Of a stretch of DNA of 64,000 nt, positions 19,133 through 27,178 are shown one piece after another (position 1 is the stretch's first letter; each line of letters begins with the position of its first letter). A model generated the notes under the pieces. It did no database searches, had not been told where the DNA came from, and saw nothing but the letters and a program-made list of their open reading frames with translations. The position numbers were made by a program, and so were the translations under genes. Source of the DNA: Bacteroidota bacterium (GTDB lineage Bacteria; Bacteroidota; Bacteroidia; 2-12-FULL-35-15); NCBI GenBank assembly GCA_947469885.1, contig CANIQT010000004.1:62001-126000 (forward strand), read 5' to 3'.

Positions 19133-20083
19133 ATGAAAAAAAATTACACTCTTATTATTATTGCGTCATTGGTTTTTATTTTTAAAAATGCTAAGGCTCA
19201 GGATCCTGAGTTTACACAGTTTTATGCAAATCCATTGTACCTGAACCCCGCTCTGGCGGGTTCCAATATGTGCCCTCGGGTATGTATCAACTACCGCAAC
19301 CAATGGCCTGCTATTACGGCAACGTATGTAACCACTAGTGCATCGTACGATAAATATATTCACCAGATAAAAGGAGGATTGGGATTTCTGGTTACTAACG
19401 ATAGGGCTGGGCAGGGAACTTTGAACTCTACTACGGTGAGTGGTATGTATGCCTATCAGTTAAGAATAACCCGAAAGTTTACCATGAACTTTGGTTTTGA
19501 AGCCACTTACGGACAAAAAGTGCTTGACTGGAGCAAACTTACTTTTGGCGACCAGATTGATGAAAAACAAGGTTTCGTTTACAATACACACGAAGTACAA
19601 AAGTCGTCTAAAAAAGAATATGCCGATTTTGATGCAGGAATTGTGGCTTTTACCAAACGTTTTTATGTTGGTGTTGCTGCCAATCATTTAACCAGACCAA
19701 ACGAAGGATTTATAACCGAAAGCCGATTGCCCATAAAAATTACTGCTCATGCAGGGGCTGTGTTTGCTATAAAAGGAAGAAAAGACGTGTCCATTTCTCC
19801 CAATATGCTTTTCCAGATGCAGGGAAATTTTCAGCAGTTTGATATTGGCCTGTATGCCACCAAGGGTGCAATTATTGGAGGATTGTGGTATAGAAGCAAC
19901 GATTCGTTTATTGCTCTGGTGGGATTAAAGAAAGGAATGTTTAAGTGCGGATACAGTTATGACATTACTGTTTCTAAACTCACCAACGCAACTGCAGGTG
20001 CACATGAACTATCGGTAGGGTTGATGTTTAAATGTAAAAAACCAAGGATACGATACCGACCAGATATTTGCCCAGTATTTTAA
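19133..20083 (+). CDS. PorP/SprF family outer-membrane protein
   Basis: 316 residues with signal peptide (about 1-22, ending AKA|QD). Opening QDPEFTQFYANPLYLNPALAGS is the hallmark of the PorP/SprF family, and the rest is beta-barrel-like (NYRNQWPAI, GGLGFLVTNDRAG, GTLNSTTVSGMYAYQ). The tail KCKKPRIRYRPDICPVF is short and Cys-containing. The family supports T9SS secretion or display of particular cargo such as adhesins; paralogues are numerous. It is downstream of an ECF sigma and carries a matching promoter. The cognate adhesin is not in this window. Confidence 0.88.
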   Translation: MKKNYTLIIIASLVFIFKNAKAQDPEFTQFYANPLYLNPALAGSNMCPRVCINYRNQWPAITATYVTTSASYDKYIHQIKGGLGFLVTNDRAGQGTLNSTTVSGMYAYQLRITRKFTMNFGFEATYGQKVLDWSKLTFGDQIDEKQGFVYNTHEVQKSSKKEYADFDAGIVAFTKRFYVGVAANHLTRPNEGFITESRLPIKITAHAGAVFAIKGRKDVSISPNMLFQMQGNFQQFDIGLYATKGAIIGGLWYRSNDSFIALVGLKKGMFKCGYSYDITVSKLTNATAGAHELSVGLMFKCKKPRIRYRPDICPVF

Positions 20084-20112
20084 GAAAGCACTATCAGCTT
20101 TGCTGAATCCGC

Positions 20113-21330
20113 TTATTTTCTCGCAGGTCGTCTGTCTTTATTAAAACTTTTCTTTTTCAAAAAAGGTTTTTTTATTTTCACCAACGGGGTGTATGCTGGT
20201 CCTACTCCAACAGATGGGGGTAATGGAATTTTCTTTACTTCGCTTCCTATCAACGTTTCTATTTGCAAAAACTTTTGTTGGTCAAATTCATTAATGAAAG
20301 TCAAGGCAACTCCTGTTGAAGCGGCACGGGCAGTACGTCCGATACGGTGAATATAATCTTCGGCATCTCCCGGCACATCGTAATTAATTACCAAACCTAT
20401 GTCTTCTATATCTATTCCTCTTGAAAGAATATCTGTAGCAACTAATATTTGTAATTGTTTGCTACGGAAATTACGAAGCACTTCTTCTCTTTCGTTTTGT
20501 TCTAAGTCGGAATGAATGGCTTTTGCTTTTAGTTTTGCTTTTTGCAAATCGCGCTCCAGTTCTTTTACTTTTATTTTAGTAGAAACAAAAATGATAACAC
20601 TTGTCAGTTCTTTTCCTTCCAACAATGATTTGATTAGAGCATTTTTCTGAGTGTCGTAAACCAAATATGCACCTTGTATTACACCTTCTGCAGGTTTGGA
20701 AATAGAAATACTTATCTGTTCCGGATTATGCAAAAGTTTGGTAGCAAGTGTTCTTATTGCCGATGGCATGGTTGCCGAAAACATTAACGTTTGTCTTGTT
20801 TTGGGAAGAAAGGTTGTAATCTTCAATATATCATCCACAAAACCCATATCGAGCATACGATCGGCTTCATCAAGTATTAATGTTTCTACTTTATCAAACT
20901 TTACATAGCCCATGTTTAAGTGAGCCATCAATCTGCCTGGTGTTGCAATAATAATGTTGGCACCATCAGTCAAAGCTCTTCTTTCTTTTTCAAATACAAT
21001 TCCATCACTTCCGCCATAAATAGCGATGGAACTAACCGATGTGAAATACGAAAACCCCTGTAATGCCTGATCTATCTGCAATGCAAGTTCACGTGTGGGA
21101 ACTACTATTAATGTATTAACAGAATCTGTTGGATGAACGGATAACTTATTGAGAATAGGAAGCAAGAAAGCAGCCGTTTTGCCGGTACCTGTTTGTGCGC
21201 AACCTATTAAATCTTTATTGTTCTGAATGATGGGGATTGCTTGTTCCTGGATAGGTGTTGGGTTTTCAAAACCCATTGAATCAAGTCCTTCCTGCAGGTT
21301 AGATTCAAAATTAAAATCTTTAAATATCAA
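20113..21330 (-). CDS. DEAD-box ATP-dependent RNA helicase
   Basis: 405 residues, close to the RecA-like core with a short basic tail (KKPFLKKKSFNKDRRPARK). Motifs in order: Q motif GFENPTPIQEQAIP, I AQTGTGKT, Ia PTREL, Ib TPGR, II DEAD, III SAT, then VFVSTK, SRGIDIEDI and VI HRIGRTARA. RhlE-like by the short C-terminus. It unwinds RNA in ribosome assembly or decay. TACCTTCG about 25 bases upstream on this strand may be its -7 box. Confidence 0.92.
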   Translation of the reverse strand: MIFKDFNFESNLQEGLDSMGFENPTPIQEQAIPIIQNNKDLIGCAQTGTGKTAAFLLPILNKLSVHPTDSVNTLIVVPTRELALQIDQALQGFSYFTSVSSIAIYGGSDGIVFEKERRALTDGANIIIATPGRLMAHLNMGYVKFDKVETLILDEADRMLDMGFVDDILKITTFLPKTRQTLMFSATMPSAIRTLATKLLHNPEQISISISKPAEGVIQGAYLVYDTQKNALIKSLLEGKELTSVIIFVSTKIKVKELERDLQKAKLKAKAIHSDLEQNEREEVLRNFRSKQLQILVATDILSRGIDIEDIGLVINYDVPGDAEDYIHRIGRTARAASTGVALTFINEFDQQKFLQIETLIGSEVKKIPLPPSVGVGPAYTPLVKIKKPFLKKKSFNKDRRPARK

Positions 21331-21464
21331 ATTGTTTTTTATTATTTATTTCCACGAAGGTAGGTAAATATTTTGAACTGGCAATAAAACAAAGGGATAC
21401 AGCAATTCAGGATTTAGGATTTTTTGATTTAGGATTGCGAAAACGAAGACAAAAACAATTAGGA

Positions 21465-22784
21465 CTATCTTGCTCTTGTAATTTCGAAACTACCTGCACC
21501 TAATGCATAAGCTGTTACATCGCCATTGTCGTTGTACTTTGGTTCTACTTTTACATCACGACCTGTAAGTTTACTAACTCCTTTTGCTACCGCTTTGGCT
21601 AAATCCCAGCCACTTAATTTTTTCAAACGCCCGCTTTTCTTTTCAGCTGCCAAGGTTTTTTCATCCAACGTGTTTTCTTTAAATTTTTTAACTGCCATTT
21701 CTGTTAACGAAAGAAATTCCTCCTCATTGTTTAGCGTTGGCTGACTGGTAATTGGTGATTGGTTATCAGCAACCGGATTCTCCTTTTTCGGAACAGATAT
21801 ATCCATCTCATTTGTTGGTTCATTTAAGTTATATGTTGACTCCATGATATTAATTTCCGAAATGCTGGTTATATCCTGATTGGTTAATTGTTTAGCTTTA
21901 TTTTTCTTTGTAGGCAATTGCTGAGGTAAAGATTTTTTTACTGCTAAAGTAGCTAACTCTGGAACAATAATGTTGTTGTCCTTTATTTCTTTTGTATTTG
22001 TTTTATCGGATGAACTTGGCTGAACTTTTATTGTTGATTGATTTTTAAAATTTGGTAAACTATTTGTTGCGAATTGTTCTCCTTTATTATTGTTGAACAT
22101 AAAGAATAATCCAAACAGCAATAATATGGCAGCTGCAGCCATGTAATAATACAGAGGAATAACTTTTCTTTCTTTGCGTTTTAAATCGTTCTTGTTTTCA
22201 AAAACAATAGTTGTATCCGCCAAAAGTTTTGTTTGCATATACAAGGCAACTTCTTTTTGCAATTCAACATCACCTGCAATTTGTTTTTTAAACAATCCTT
22301 CTTCTTCTTCAGATAAAACTCCTTCAACCAAAGAAATTAGTGCCTCACTCCTCTCTTCTGCTAACGCAGAAAAATGCTGAGGAGTGAGGACTTTTTTCAT
22401 TTTATCTTTATTTTCAAAAACAATGTTTGCATTTGCCTGCAATTTTGTTTGCTGAAATAAATGATAATCAACTATAACATGGGGATGTTGTTTGATGTAA
22501 TTGTCTAATAATTTCTTTTCTGCAGGAGATAACGTATTTTCTACCGCTTTAATAAAATACTCTTCCTGATTGGCTTCTGTAATTTCTTTCTTTAGTCCTG
22601 CTTTGTTTTCAAACGTAATGGTTGAATAATCCTGAATAGAAAAGTTCTCGAAGCTTTCTAATTCTTCTTTTAGTTCAGGATGGTTCTGAACAAACAATAA
22701 AACATCCGCCACCTGTTGAGGTGATAGGTTTCCTTCGTGATAATCGAGGAAAAAGGCTTCGTAGTTATTTTTGTTAATTTCCAT
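21465..22784 (-). CDS. Membrane protein, probable anti-sigma factor with three N-terminal repeats
   Basis: 439 residues, starting one base after the upstream ECF sigma gene. The cytoplasmic part (1-210) is three repeats of about 60 residues, each a helical stretch ending in a near-identical strand: ITFENKAGLKKE, IVFENKDKMKK, IVFENKNDLKRK. One membrane helix follows (about 212-232, YYYMAAAAILLLFGLFFMFN), then a Ser/Asn-rich periplasmic linker and a small C-terminal domain (SGWDLAKAVAKGVSKLTGRD to GSFEITRAR). Gene order and topology suggest an anti-sigma or sensor; no known anti-sigma domain is certain. Confidence 0.72.
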   Translation of the reverse strand: MEINKNNYEAFFLDYHEGNLSPQQVADVLLFVQNHPELKEELESFENFSIQDYSTITFENKAGLKKEITEANQEEYFIKAVENTLSPAEKKLLDNYIKQHPHVIVDYHLFQQTKLQANANIVFENKDKMKKVLTPQHFSALAEERSEALISLVEGVLSEEEEGLFKKQIAGDVELQKEVALYMQTKLLADTTIVFENKNDLKRKERKVIPLYYYMAAAAILLLFGLFFMFNNNKGEQFATNSLPNFKNQSTIKVQPSSSDKTNTKEIKDNNIIVPELATLAVKKSLPQQLPTKKNKAKQLTNQDITSISEINIMESTYNLNEPTNEMDISVPKKENPVADNQSPITSQPTLNNEEEFLSLTEMAVKKFKENTLDEKTLAAEKKSGRLKKLSGWDLAKAVAKGVSKLTGRDVKVEPKYNDNGDVTAYALGAGSFEITRAR

Positions 22785-22785
22785 T

Positions 22786-23271
22786 TTAAATCACATTCTC
22801 CATTTTACCGATATACTCTTTCAAAAATCCTCTTGCCCGGAAAATATAAACCTTCACTTGCGATTCTTTCAACCCCGTTATATCTCCTATCTCTGCATAA
22901 TTATATCCTTCGTAATCACGGAGCAAAACAACAGTGCGTTGTATTTCGGGCAGTTTACTTAGTGCTTCGTTCAACACTTCTTTCAAATCGCTGTATTTGT
23001 TGTTGCTTTGCAAGGTGTTCATTCTTACTTCCGACATATCTCCTCTGTTCTTTTCTTTTTTAATTGCATCGAGCATGGTTCTATATCCTGTTGTAAACAT
23101 GTAGGCTTTGGCATTGGTGGTTTCTACATCCGAAACTTTGAGCCATAGTTTTTCGTACGTGTCCTGCACTATATCCCGCGCTTTGTCCACATCCTTAATG
23201 TTGCTAAGGATAAACCGATACAGATTATCAGCATATAAATCAACTGTTTGGTTGAATTCTTCTACTGTCAT
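22786..23271 (-). CDS. ECF RNA polymerase sigma factor
   Basis: 161 residues. Region 2: LYADNLYRFILSNIKDVDKA, RDIVQDTYEKLWLKV, AYMFTTGYRTMLDAIKKEK. Region 4: LSKLPEIQRTVVLLRDYEGY, then EIGDITGLKESQVKVYIFRA. It is followed directly by its likely membrane partner. A minus-strand TGTAAC-N17-CGTCT promoter-like pair lies 32-59 bases upstream, so this sigma may also be autoregulated, with a different -35 from the 17.8 kb factor. Confidence 0.92.
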   Translation of the reverse strand: MTVEEFNQTVDLYADNLYRFILSNIKDVDKARDIVQDTYEKLWLKVSDVETTNAKAYMFTTGYRTMLDAIKKEKNRGDMSEVRMNTLQSNNKYSDLKEVLNEALSKLPEIQRTVVLLRDYEGYNYAEIGDITGLKESQVKVYIFRARGFLKEYIGKMENVI

Positions 23272-23302
23272 TGATAGCGTTTTTTGTGCAAGTTTTGTAG
23301 TA

Positions 23303-23330
23303 AGACGATTGTGATAGGGGTAAAGTTACA
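23303..23330 (-). promoter_or_regulatory. ECF-type promoter before the second sigma gene
   Basis: Minus strand: TGTAAC (23330-23325), 17-base spacer, CGTCT (23307-23303) then TACTAC. It lies 32 bases before the start codon. Confidence 0.5.
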
Positions 23331-23353
23331 GCGTTTTGAAAATATATTTAAAA

Positions 23354-23464
23354 AATAGGTTTCACGCAAAGACGCAAAGGTCGCAAAGAAAAAAGGATGC
23401 CACATATTCACTGATTAAAAATGCTTTCATTCCTAATTCTGTCATCCTGAGCCTGTCGAAGGAC
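23354..23464. repeat. Dispersed intergenic repeats (CACGCAAAGACGCAAAG and GTCATCCTGAGCC types)
   Basis: TTTCACGCAAAGACGCAAAG at about 23360 is the same type as the hairpin at 31823-31913. TCATCCTGAGCCTGTCGAAG at 23441-23461 resembles a motif I know as widely dispersed in bacterial genomes. No gene is seen here. Confidence 0.55.
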
Positions 23465-24400
23465 TTAATTCTTAATTAGCTTCCTCATCTCCACCCCATC
23501 TCCCGTTTGTATCTTTACAATATAAACCCCTTCTGCAAAACCGCTTATATCTATTGTTGCACTTTTACTGTTCACTATTAACTGTTCACTATTCACTAAT
23601 TTCCCTGTAACATCTGTTATGGTTACCACTACTTTTTTAGTTGTTTTACCAAAAGCAATGGTGAGGTTATTGGTGGCAGGGTTGGGGTAAAGGGTGATTG
23701 TTGATTGTTGATTGTTAATTTCAGATATACCACTTGTACTATTTTGTACAACAAGGGTAAAACCTGAAGTTCGCACTATGTTACCTGCCGAATCAATTCC
23801 AATTATATGACAATAAGAGCAGGAGTCGCCTGATGCAATATATATTTTCAAACAAACATTATAGAGACTATCAATAGCGAATGTATGTGTTGGTGTGGCA
23901 AGTATAGATGAAGTGCCATCACCAAAATCCCAGTAATAACCCGTAGCCATAGCTGATGTAGCATTATCAACATATAAGGTAAATGTATTTAATGTTGAAT
24001 CATAATAAGTAGTATCATGAGCAAAACAATTGCTGGAAGGGTAGCTTGCTGTAAATGCTCCGGTCATTCCTATATGAAAGGTACATTGGTAGTTATAAGT
24101 ACCTGCAACGGTTACAGGATAAATATACGTCTGACCCGCAGTAGTTAAAGTTCCTGAACTCATAGGAGAGGCTCCTGCAGGAACAGATGTGCTCGTGACA
24201 TTATGCTGAACAGTGCCATAAGCAAGAACAAATACGATGGTGTCACCCACATTTACATAGTTAATAATTGATGGAAAAAAAGTATTAGCTTGATTACCGC
24301 TATTGTCAACTCCAACAGCTATATTAATTACCGTTCCATTGGCTTTTATTGTTAATAACAGAAATGCAGAACCTAGAATAAGAGTATAAAGTTTTTTCAT
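23465..24400 (-). CDS. Secreted cupredoxin-PKD protein with T9SS sorting domain
   Basis: 312 residues from the second ATG (24400), which gives a clean signal peptide (MKKLYTLILGSAFLLLTIKA); twelve codons upstream duplicate MKKL. Residues about 22-120 form a plastocyanin-like domain with copper ligands His in TVQHNVTS and Cys, His and Met in YQCTFHIGMTG. A PKD-like domain follows (YYWDFGDGTSS), then linker and a T9SS type A sorting domain (ITLYPNPATNNLTIAFG to MRKLIKN). Probably an exported surface copper or electron-transfer protein. It shares the C-x2-x-H-x-G-M end with the two collagen-like proteins at 52.7-54.8 kb. Confidence 0.83.
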   Translation of the reverse strand: MKKLYTLILGSAFLLLTIKANGTVINIAVGVDNSGNQANTFFPSIINYVNVGDTIVFVLAYGTVQHNVTSTSVPAGASPMSSGTLTTAGQTYIYPVTVAGTYNYQCTFHIGMTGAFTASYPSSNCFAHDTTYYDSTLNTFTLYVDNATSAMATGYYWDFGDGTSSILATPTHTFAIDSLYNVCLKIYIASGDSCSYCHIIGIDSAGNIVRTSGFTLVVQNSTSGISEINNQQSTITLYPNPATNNLTIAFGKTTKKVVVTITDVTGKLVNSEQLIVNSKSATIDISGFAEGVYIVKIQTGDGVEMRKLIKN

Positions 24401-24529
24401 TTTGTATTTGGTTTTAAGTTGTAATAATTTTTTCATTTTATTGAAGTAGTATTTATTTCCTCCCCCAAAGATACTCCTTTATATATAGCAGCTATAAATT
24501 ATTTTAAGAAACAAACGTCACACCCTGGC

Positions 24530-24625
24530 TCCCCTCTCCTTTTTTCAAGGAGAGGGGTCGGGGGTGAGGTCTATTTTCAAGAAAAAAACTTCACCTCCTT
24601 CTTTCGCGAGGTCAAAGGCAGGGTC
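24530..24625. repeat. Dispersed repeat copy plus related fragment
   Basis: CTCCCCTCTCCTTTTTTCAA pairs with AAGGAGAGGGGTCGGGGGTG and leads into AGGTCT. A second TTCACCTCCTTCTTTCGCGA block follows. It lies just downstream of the small HTH gene. Confidence 0.65.
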
Positions 24626-24628
24626 ATA

Positions 24629-24904
24629 CTAAGGCACAATTATACTCCCATACCTTGCACTCATTATTTGAATCCAGTCCTGATAAGTAATGATATCTGC
24701 TTCCATAGCAAATATCATCGCTTCCTGTTCCGAATGGCACATGATAATCTGATAAAGCTCCTTTCTGAATGTCTTCATACTATCATACGAATAAATAGAT
24801 TGGTTGGCAATTTGCCGCGTAGTTTGTCCTAAAGCTACCGACTTCAAAATTTCGAGTTGCAAAGCACTAAGTGTACTTGCAAGATAAACTGCTTGTTTTT
24901 TCAT
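24629..24904 (-). CDS. Small stand-alone LuxR-type helix-turn-helix protein
   Basis: 91 residues. The centre reads like a GerE/LuxR DNA-binding domain: LSALQLEILKSVALGQTTRQ, IANQS, YSYDSMKTFRKELYQII. There is no receiver or sensor domain, and the C-terminal 30 residues (MIFAMEADIITYQDWIQIMS) are unfamiliar. It is divergent from the unknown gene at 25359, and the space between holds an array of dyads (25144-25331). A role in binding them is a hypothesis only. Real gene judged by domain fit and clean start. Confidence 0.6.
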   Translation of the reverse strand: MKKQAVYLASTLSALQLEILKSVALGQTTRQIANQSIYSYDSMKTFRKELYQIIMCHSEQEAMIFAMEADIITYQDWIQIMSARYGSIIVP

Positions 24905-25143
24905 AATAAAATTGTTTTTTTAGTTTATTTATTTATAATTCAATAAATAAAGCTAAAAAAGATTTTTTTATTTTATCCCCTGCGGGGGATTGTGGAGGTA
25001 ATAAAACAGGCGTACGTTTGCCTCCGATTTCGGACGGGCGGAATTCAACAACCAATGAAACAAAAGAGGGCAGTATTTGCCAAAAAGTCGTAAATCATTG
25101 AAAAAGAAGGCAAAATAAGGTACATATTTCTTTACAAGAAGAT

Positions 25144-25331
25144 ACCTTACCAACTGGTAAGGTCTATATTTCTAAAGAAACTTTAACCTTACCAGTTGGT
25201 AAGGTCGAAAAAAGGAAAGAAATTTATAACTTACCAGTTGGTAAACCCGAATAATGTAAAACAATTAAAACCTTACTTTATGGTAAGGGAGAATTTGATT
25301 AAAAAATAAATACCTTACTAACAATTTATAA
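25144..25331. repeat. Five-unit 42-bp array of ACCTTA-N8-TAAGGT dyads
   Basis: Dyads start at 25144 (ACCTTACCAACTGGTAAGGT), 25186 (ACCTTACCAGTTGGTAAGGT), 25228 (flanks altered, TTACCAGTTGGTAA kept), 25270 (CTTTAT centre) and 25312 (left half only). The shared TTAC is at 25147, 25189, 25231, 25273 and 25315, exactly 42 apart. Spacers are A-rich. The rest of the 454-base gap (24905-25358) holds a G/C patch at 24975-25040 and no gene. Confidence 0.9.
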
Positions 25332-25358
25332 AAATAATTAACCTAAAAAACAAAACAA

Positions 25359-26288
25359 ATGTCAGCAGAAGCCAAACAACAACCAAAGAGTAACCGCACC
25401 CGCAAAGCAGGTTTGGATACAGGAAAACAAAAACTAACTGCTATGGGATTAAGCAGTTTTATTACTGCAGCAACCGCAGCATTAGTTAATGCACTTCAAC
25501 CGAGTTATTTCGGATTGATGTCAACCGTAAATGCTAAAAAAGCAGTATTTTACATTGCTACAGCAGAAAAAGATAGAAAAGTGGCTATTTGCAGAATGTT
25601 ATGTTCTCATTTTATCCAGGTATTTTACATGGCTACACAACGGGGAGTGTTTCCGGTGGGGGCACTTGCGTATTATGACGTAAACGAAAAAGGAAACCTG
25701 CCCGACATGAGTACCGATGCAAAAGTGTTGTCTGTGGCAGCCACTTTGATTCAGGGCGATGCCGACCGTGTGTCAGATGGGGGAGCAGCAATGGCAATGC
25801 CCCTGATAAGTGATGTGGCAACAGCTAAAACGGATGTGGAAAATTCATTCATTGCTCAGAATAATGCAGAGCAGGCGTTGAAAACGGCTCAAATTAATTG
25901 TAATGCGTTGAACCCGCAGGTGGATGCTTGTTTGAACCTGCTTTGGGGCGAAGTAGAAACTCATTTTATAAACCTGCCACGTCCAACCATGCGTGACGAA
26001 GCCCGACTATGGGGAGTTATTTATCAGCGCGAAGGAGGACCTAAAACAGTTACCGGCTCGGTGAAAGACAGTGTTACCAATGAGGATATAATAGGAGCAG
26101 AAATTTATTTTACAAGCGGAAGAAATGATGATGAAAGTGGTCCAAGGGGTTATTCGCTTAACACATCGCTCATGGATGTTCAGCAACTAAATGCCAATCA
26201 TCCGTTGTACGAAGATTTTCAGACGGATGTAACCTTAGTGGAAGGTCAGAATCCGATTGTAAATATTGTGATGGTTAGTAGACCGTAA
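25359..26288 (+). CDS. Hypothetical protein with C-terminal CarboxypepD_reg-like segment
   Basis: 309 residues, no signal peptide. Residues 1-215 are mixed helical (RKAGLDTGKQKLTAMGLSSF; AAMAMPLISDVATAKTDVEN; NLPRPTMRDEARLWG) and not recognised. Residues about 228-290 resemble a carboxypeptidase-regulatory-like beta domain (TVTGSVKDSVTNEDIIGAEI). The lack of a signal peptide on such a domain is odd. The start follows an AACAAAACAA leader. It is preceded by the 42-bp dyad array and followed by two hairpins. Confidence 0.65.
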   Translation: MSAEAKQQPKSNRTRKAGLDTGKQKLTAMGLSSFITAATAALVNALQPSYFGLMSTVNAKKAVFYIATAEKDRKVAICRMLCSHFIQVFYMATQRGVFPVGALAYYDVNEKGNLPDMSTDAKVLSVAATLIQGDADRVSDGGAAMAMPLISDVATAKTDVENSFIAQNNAEQALKTAQINCNALNPQVDACLNLLWGEVETHFINLPRPTMRDEARLWGVIYQREGGPKTVTGSVKDSVTNEDIIGAEIYFTSGRNDDESGPRGYSLNTSLMDVQQLNANHPLYEDFQTDVTLVEGQNPIVNIVMVSRP

Positions 26289-26293
26289 TATTC

Positions 26294-26325
26294 CCTCCGA
26301 ATTCGGTCCTTTCCGAATTTGGAGG
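26294..26325 (+). terminator. Hairpin after the 25.4 kb gene
   Basis: CCTCCGAATTCGG pairs with CCGAATTTGGAGG (one mismatch) around a 6-base loop, starting 5 bases after the stop. Part of it recurs at 26826-26846. Confidence 0.6.
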
Positions 26326-26342
26326 TTTGAACACTAAACATA

Positions 26343-26376
26343 AAATCCTGCTCTCGAAAAAAGGGCAGGATTTTTT
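26343..26376 (+). terminator. Rho-independent terminator
   Basis: AAATCCTGC pairs with GCAGGATTT and is followed by a T run. A decayed copy lies at 27128-27160. Confidence 0.8.
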
Positions 26377-26426
26377 TATTATAAAGAAATTCTTATTTTT
26401 ACAATCTGAATCCAATTTCAAGCCAA

Positions 26427-26792
26427 ATGAAAAAACTAACTATCCTTATTCTTATTGTTATTGTAGGATGTATTACGATGAATGCCCAAACAAAAGAGAA
26501 ACAAGAGTTTTATATAAACAAAGCACAGAATGATACCTTGAAACTTTCGGAAAATTGGGAAGATTTAGAACTCATTCCAATTGATAAAAATCTGAAAGTA
26601 GTTAGTTTTGAAATGAGTGAAGTAAATGGGTTATTGTTTGATGAAGCTAAAAAAGGAAATAAATTTTCAATATTGAAGTCGAGAATTGTAAATAATAAAA
26701 AACCAGTTAAGTGTGTTTTTGTTCAACGTATAGTTGCTACTGATGGAAAAAAAAATAAAACATACAAAGGATTTACGGTTTACTTGAAATAA
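26427..26792 (+). CDS. Small secreted or lipoprotein of unknown function
   Basis: 121 residues. A strong hydrophobic N-terminus (KKLTILILIVIVGCITMNAQ) could be a Sec signal cut after AQ or a lipoprotein signal at Cys15. The remaining 100 residues are charged and probably beta-rich (FYINKAQNDTLKLSENWEDL; KVVSFEMSEVNGLLFDEA; KTYKGFTVYLK). Not recognised. It lies between two related terminator copies. Confidence 0.6.
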   Translation: MKKLTILILIVIVGCITMNAQTKEKQEFYINKAQNDTLKLSENWEDLELIPIDKNLKVVSFEMSEVNGLLFDEAKKGNKFSILKSRIVNNKKPVKCVFVQRIVATDGKKNKTYKGFTVYLK

Positions 26793-26819
26793 TAGTACAA
26801 ACCACTTCAGGCGCCGGCT

Positions 26820-27170
26820 CCCCTATCCTTTGCGAGTTTGGAGGTTCAGTACTTGCCCCCCCTGTCAGGGTTCAAAACCAAGGGTGTACGAAACAATTAA
26901 TATATCGTCCCTACGGGACTTTTAGAAAGGACTTGTATATTATTACTACCGATATTTCGTTCTTTAAAGAGAACTATTTAACTAAGGATGTATGCCCCGT
27001 TAGGGGCAAAATATCGGTAGTAAACAAAATAGAAACATGCTTAAAGTCCCGTAGGGACGACATATAACAAGAGTTTGCAAGGTTTCGTGCAACCTTTGTT
27101 CAAAACCCTGACAGGGGTAAAACAAAAAATCCTTCTTTGTAAAAAGGGCAGGATTTTTTTATTTCAAACG
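26820..27170. repeat. Second terminator copy, split by an inverted-repeat element
   Basis: CCTTTGCGAGTTTGGAGGTT (26827-26846) resembles 26308-26327. AAAATCC..GGGCAGGATTTTTT (27126-27160) resembles 26343-26376. Between them sits the element 26855-27119. Removing it rejoins a sequence collinear with the first copy. Confidence 0.65.
26855..27119. mobile_element. MITE-like imperfect inverted-repeat element
   Basis: About 265 bases with nested inverted arms. CCCCCTGTCAGGGTTCAAAA at the left pairs with CAAAACCCTGACAGGGG at the right. TCGTCCCTACGGGACTTT (26905-26922) pairs exactly with 27043-27060, TTACTACCGATATTT (26943-26957) with 27008-27022, and GCCCCGT/TAGGGGC (26994-27007) lies inside. No ORF. 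The CCCCTGTCAGGGTT end recurs as a compact hairpin at 34328-34362. Confidence 0.7.
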
Positions 27171-27178
27171 TCAACTTC

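Noticed and set aside
25144..25331. CRISPR array
   Set aside because: The period is regular and dyads repeat, but the repeats are under 21 bases, spacers are A-rich and not unique-looking, and there are no cas genes.
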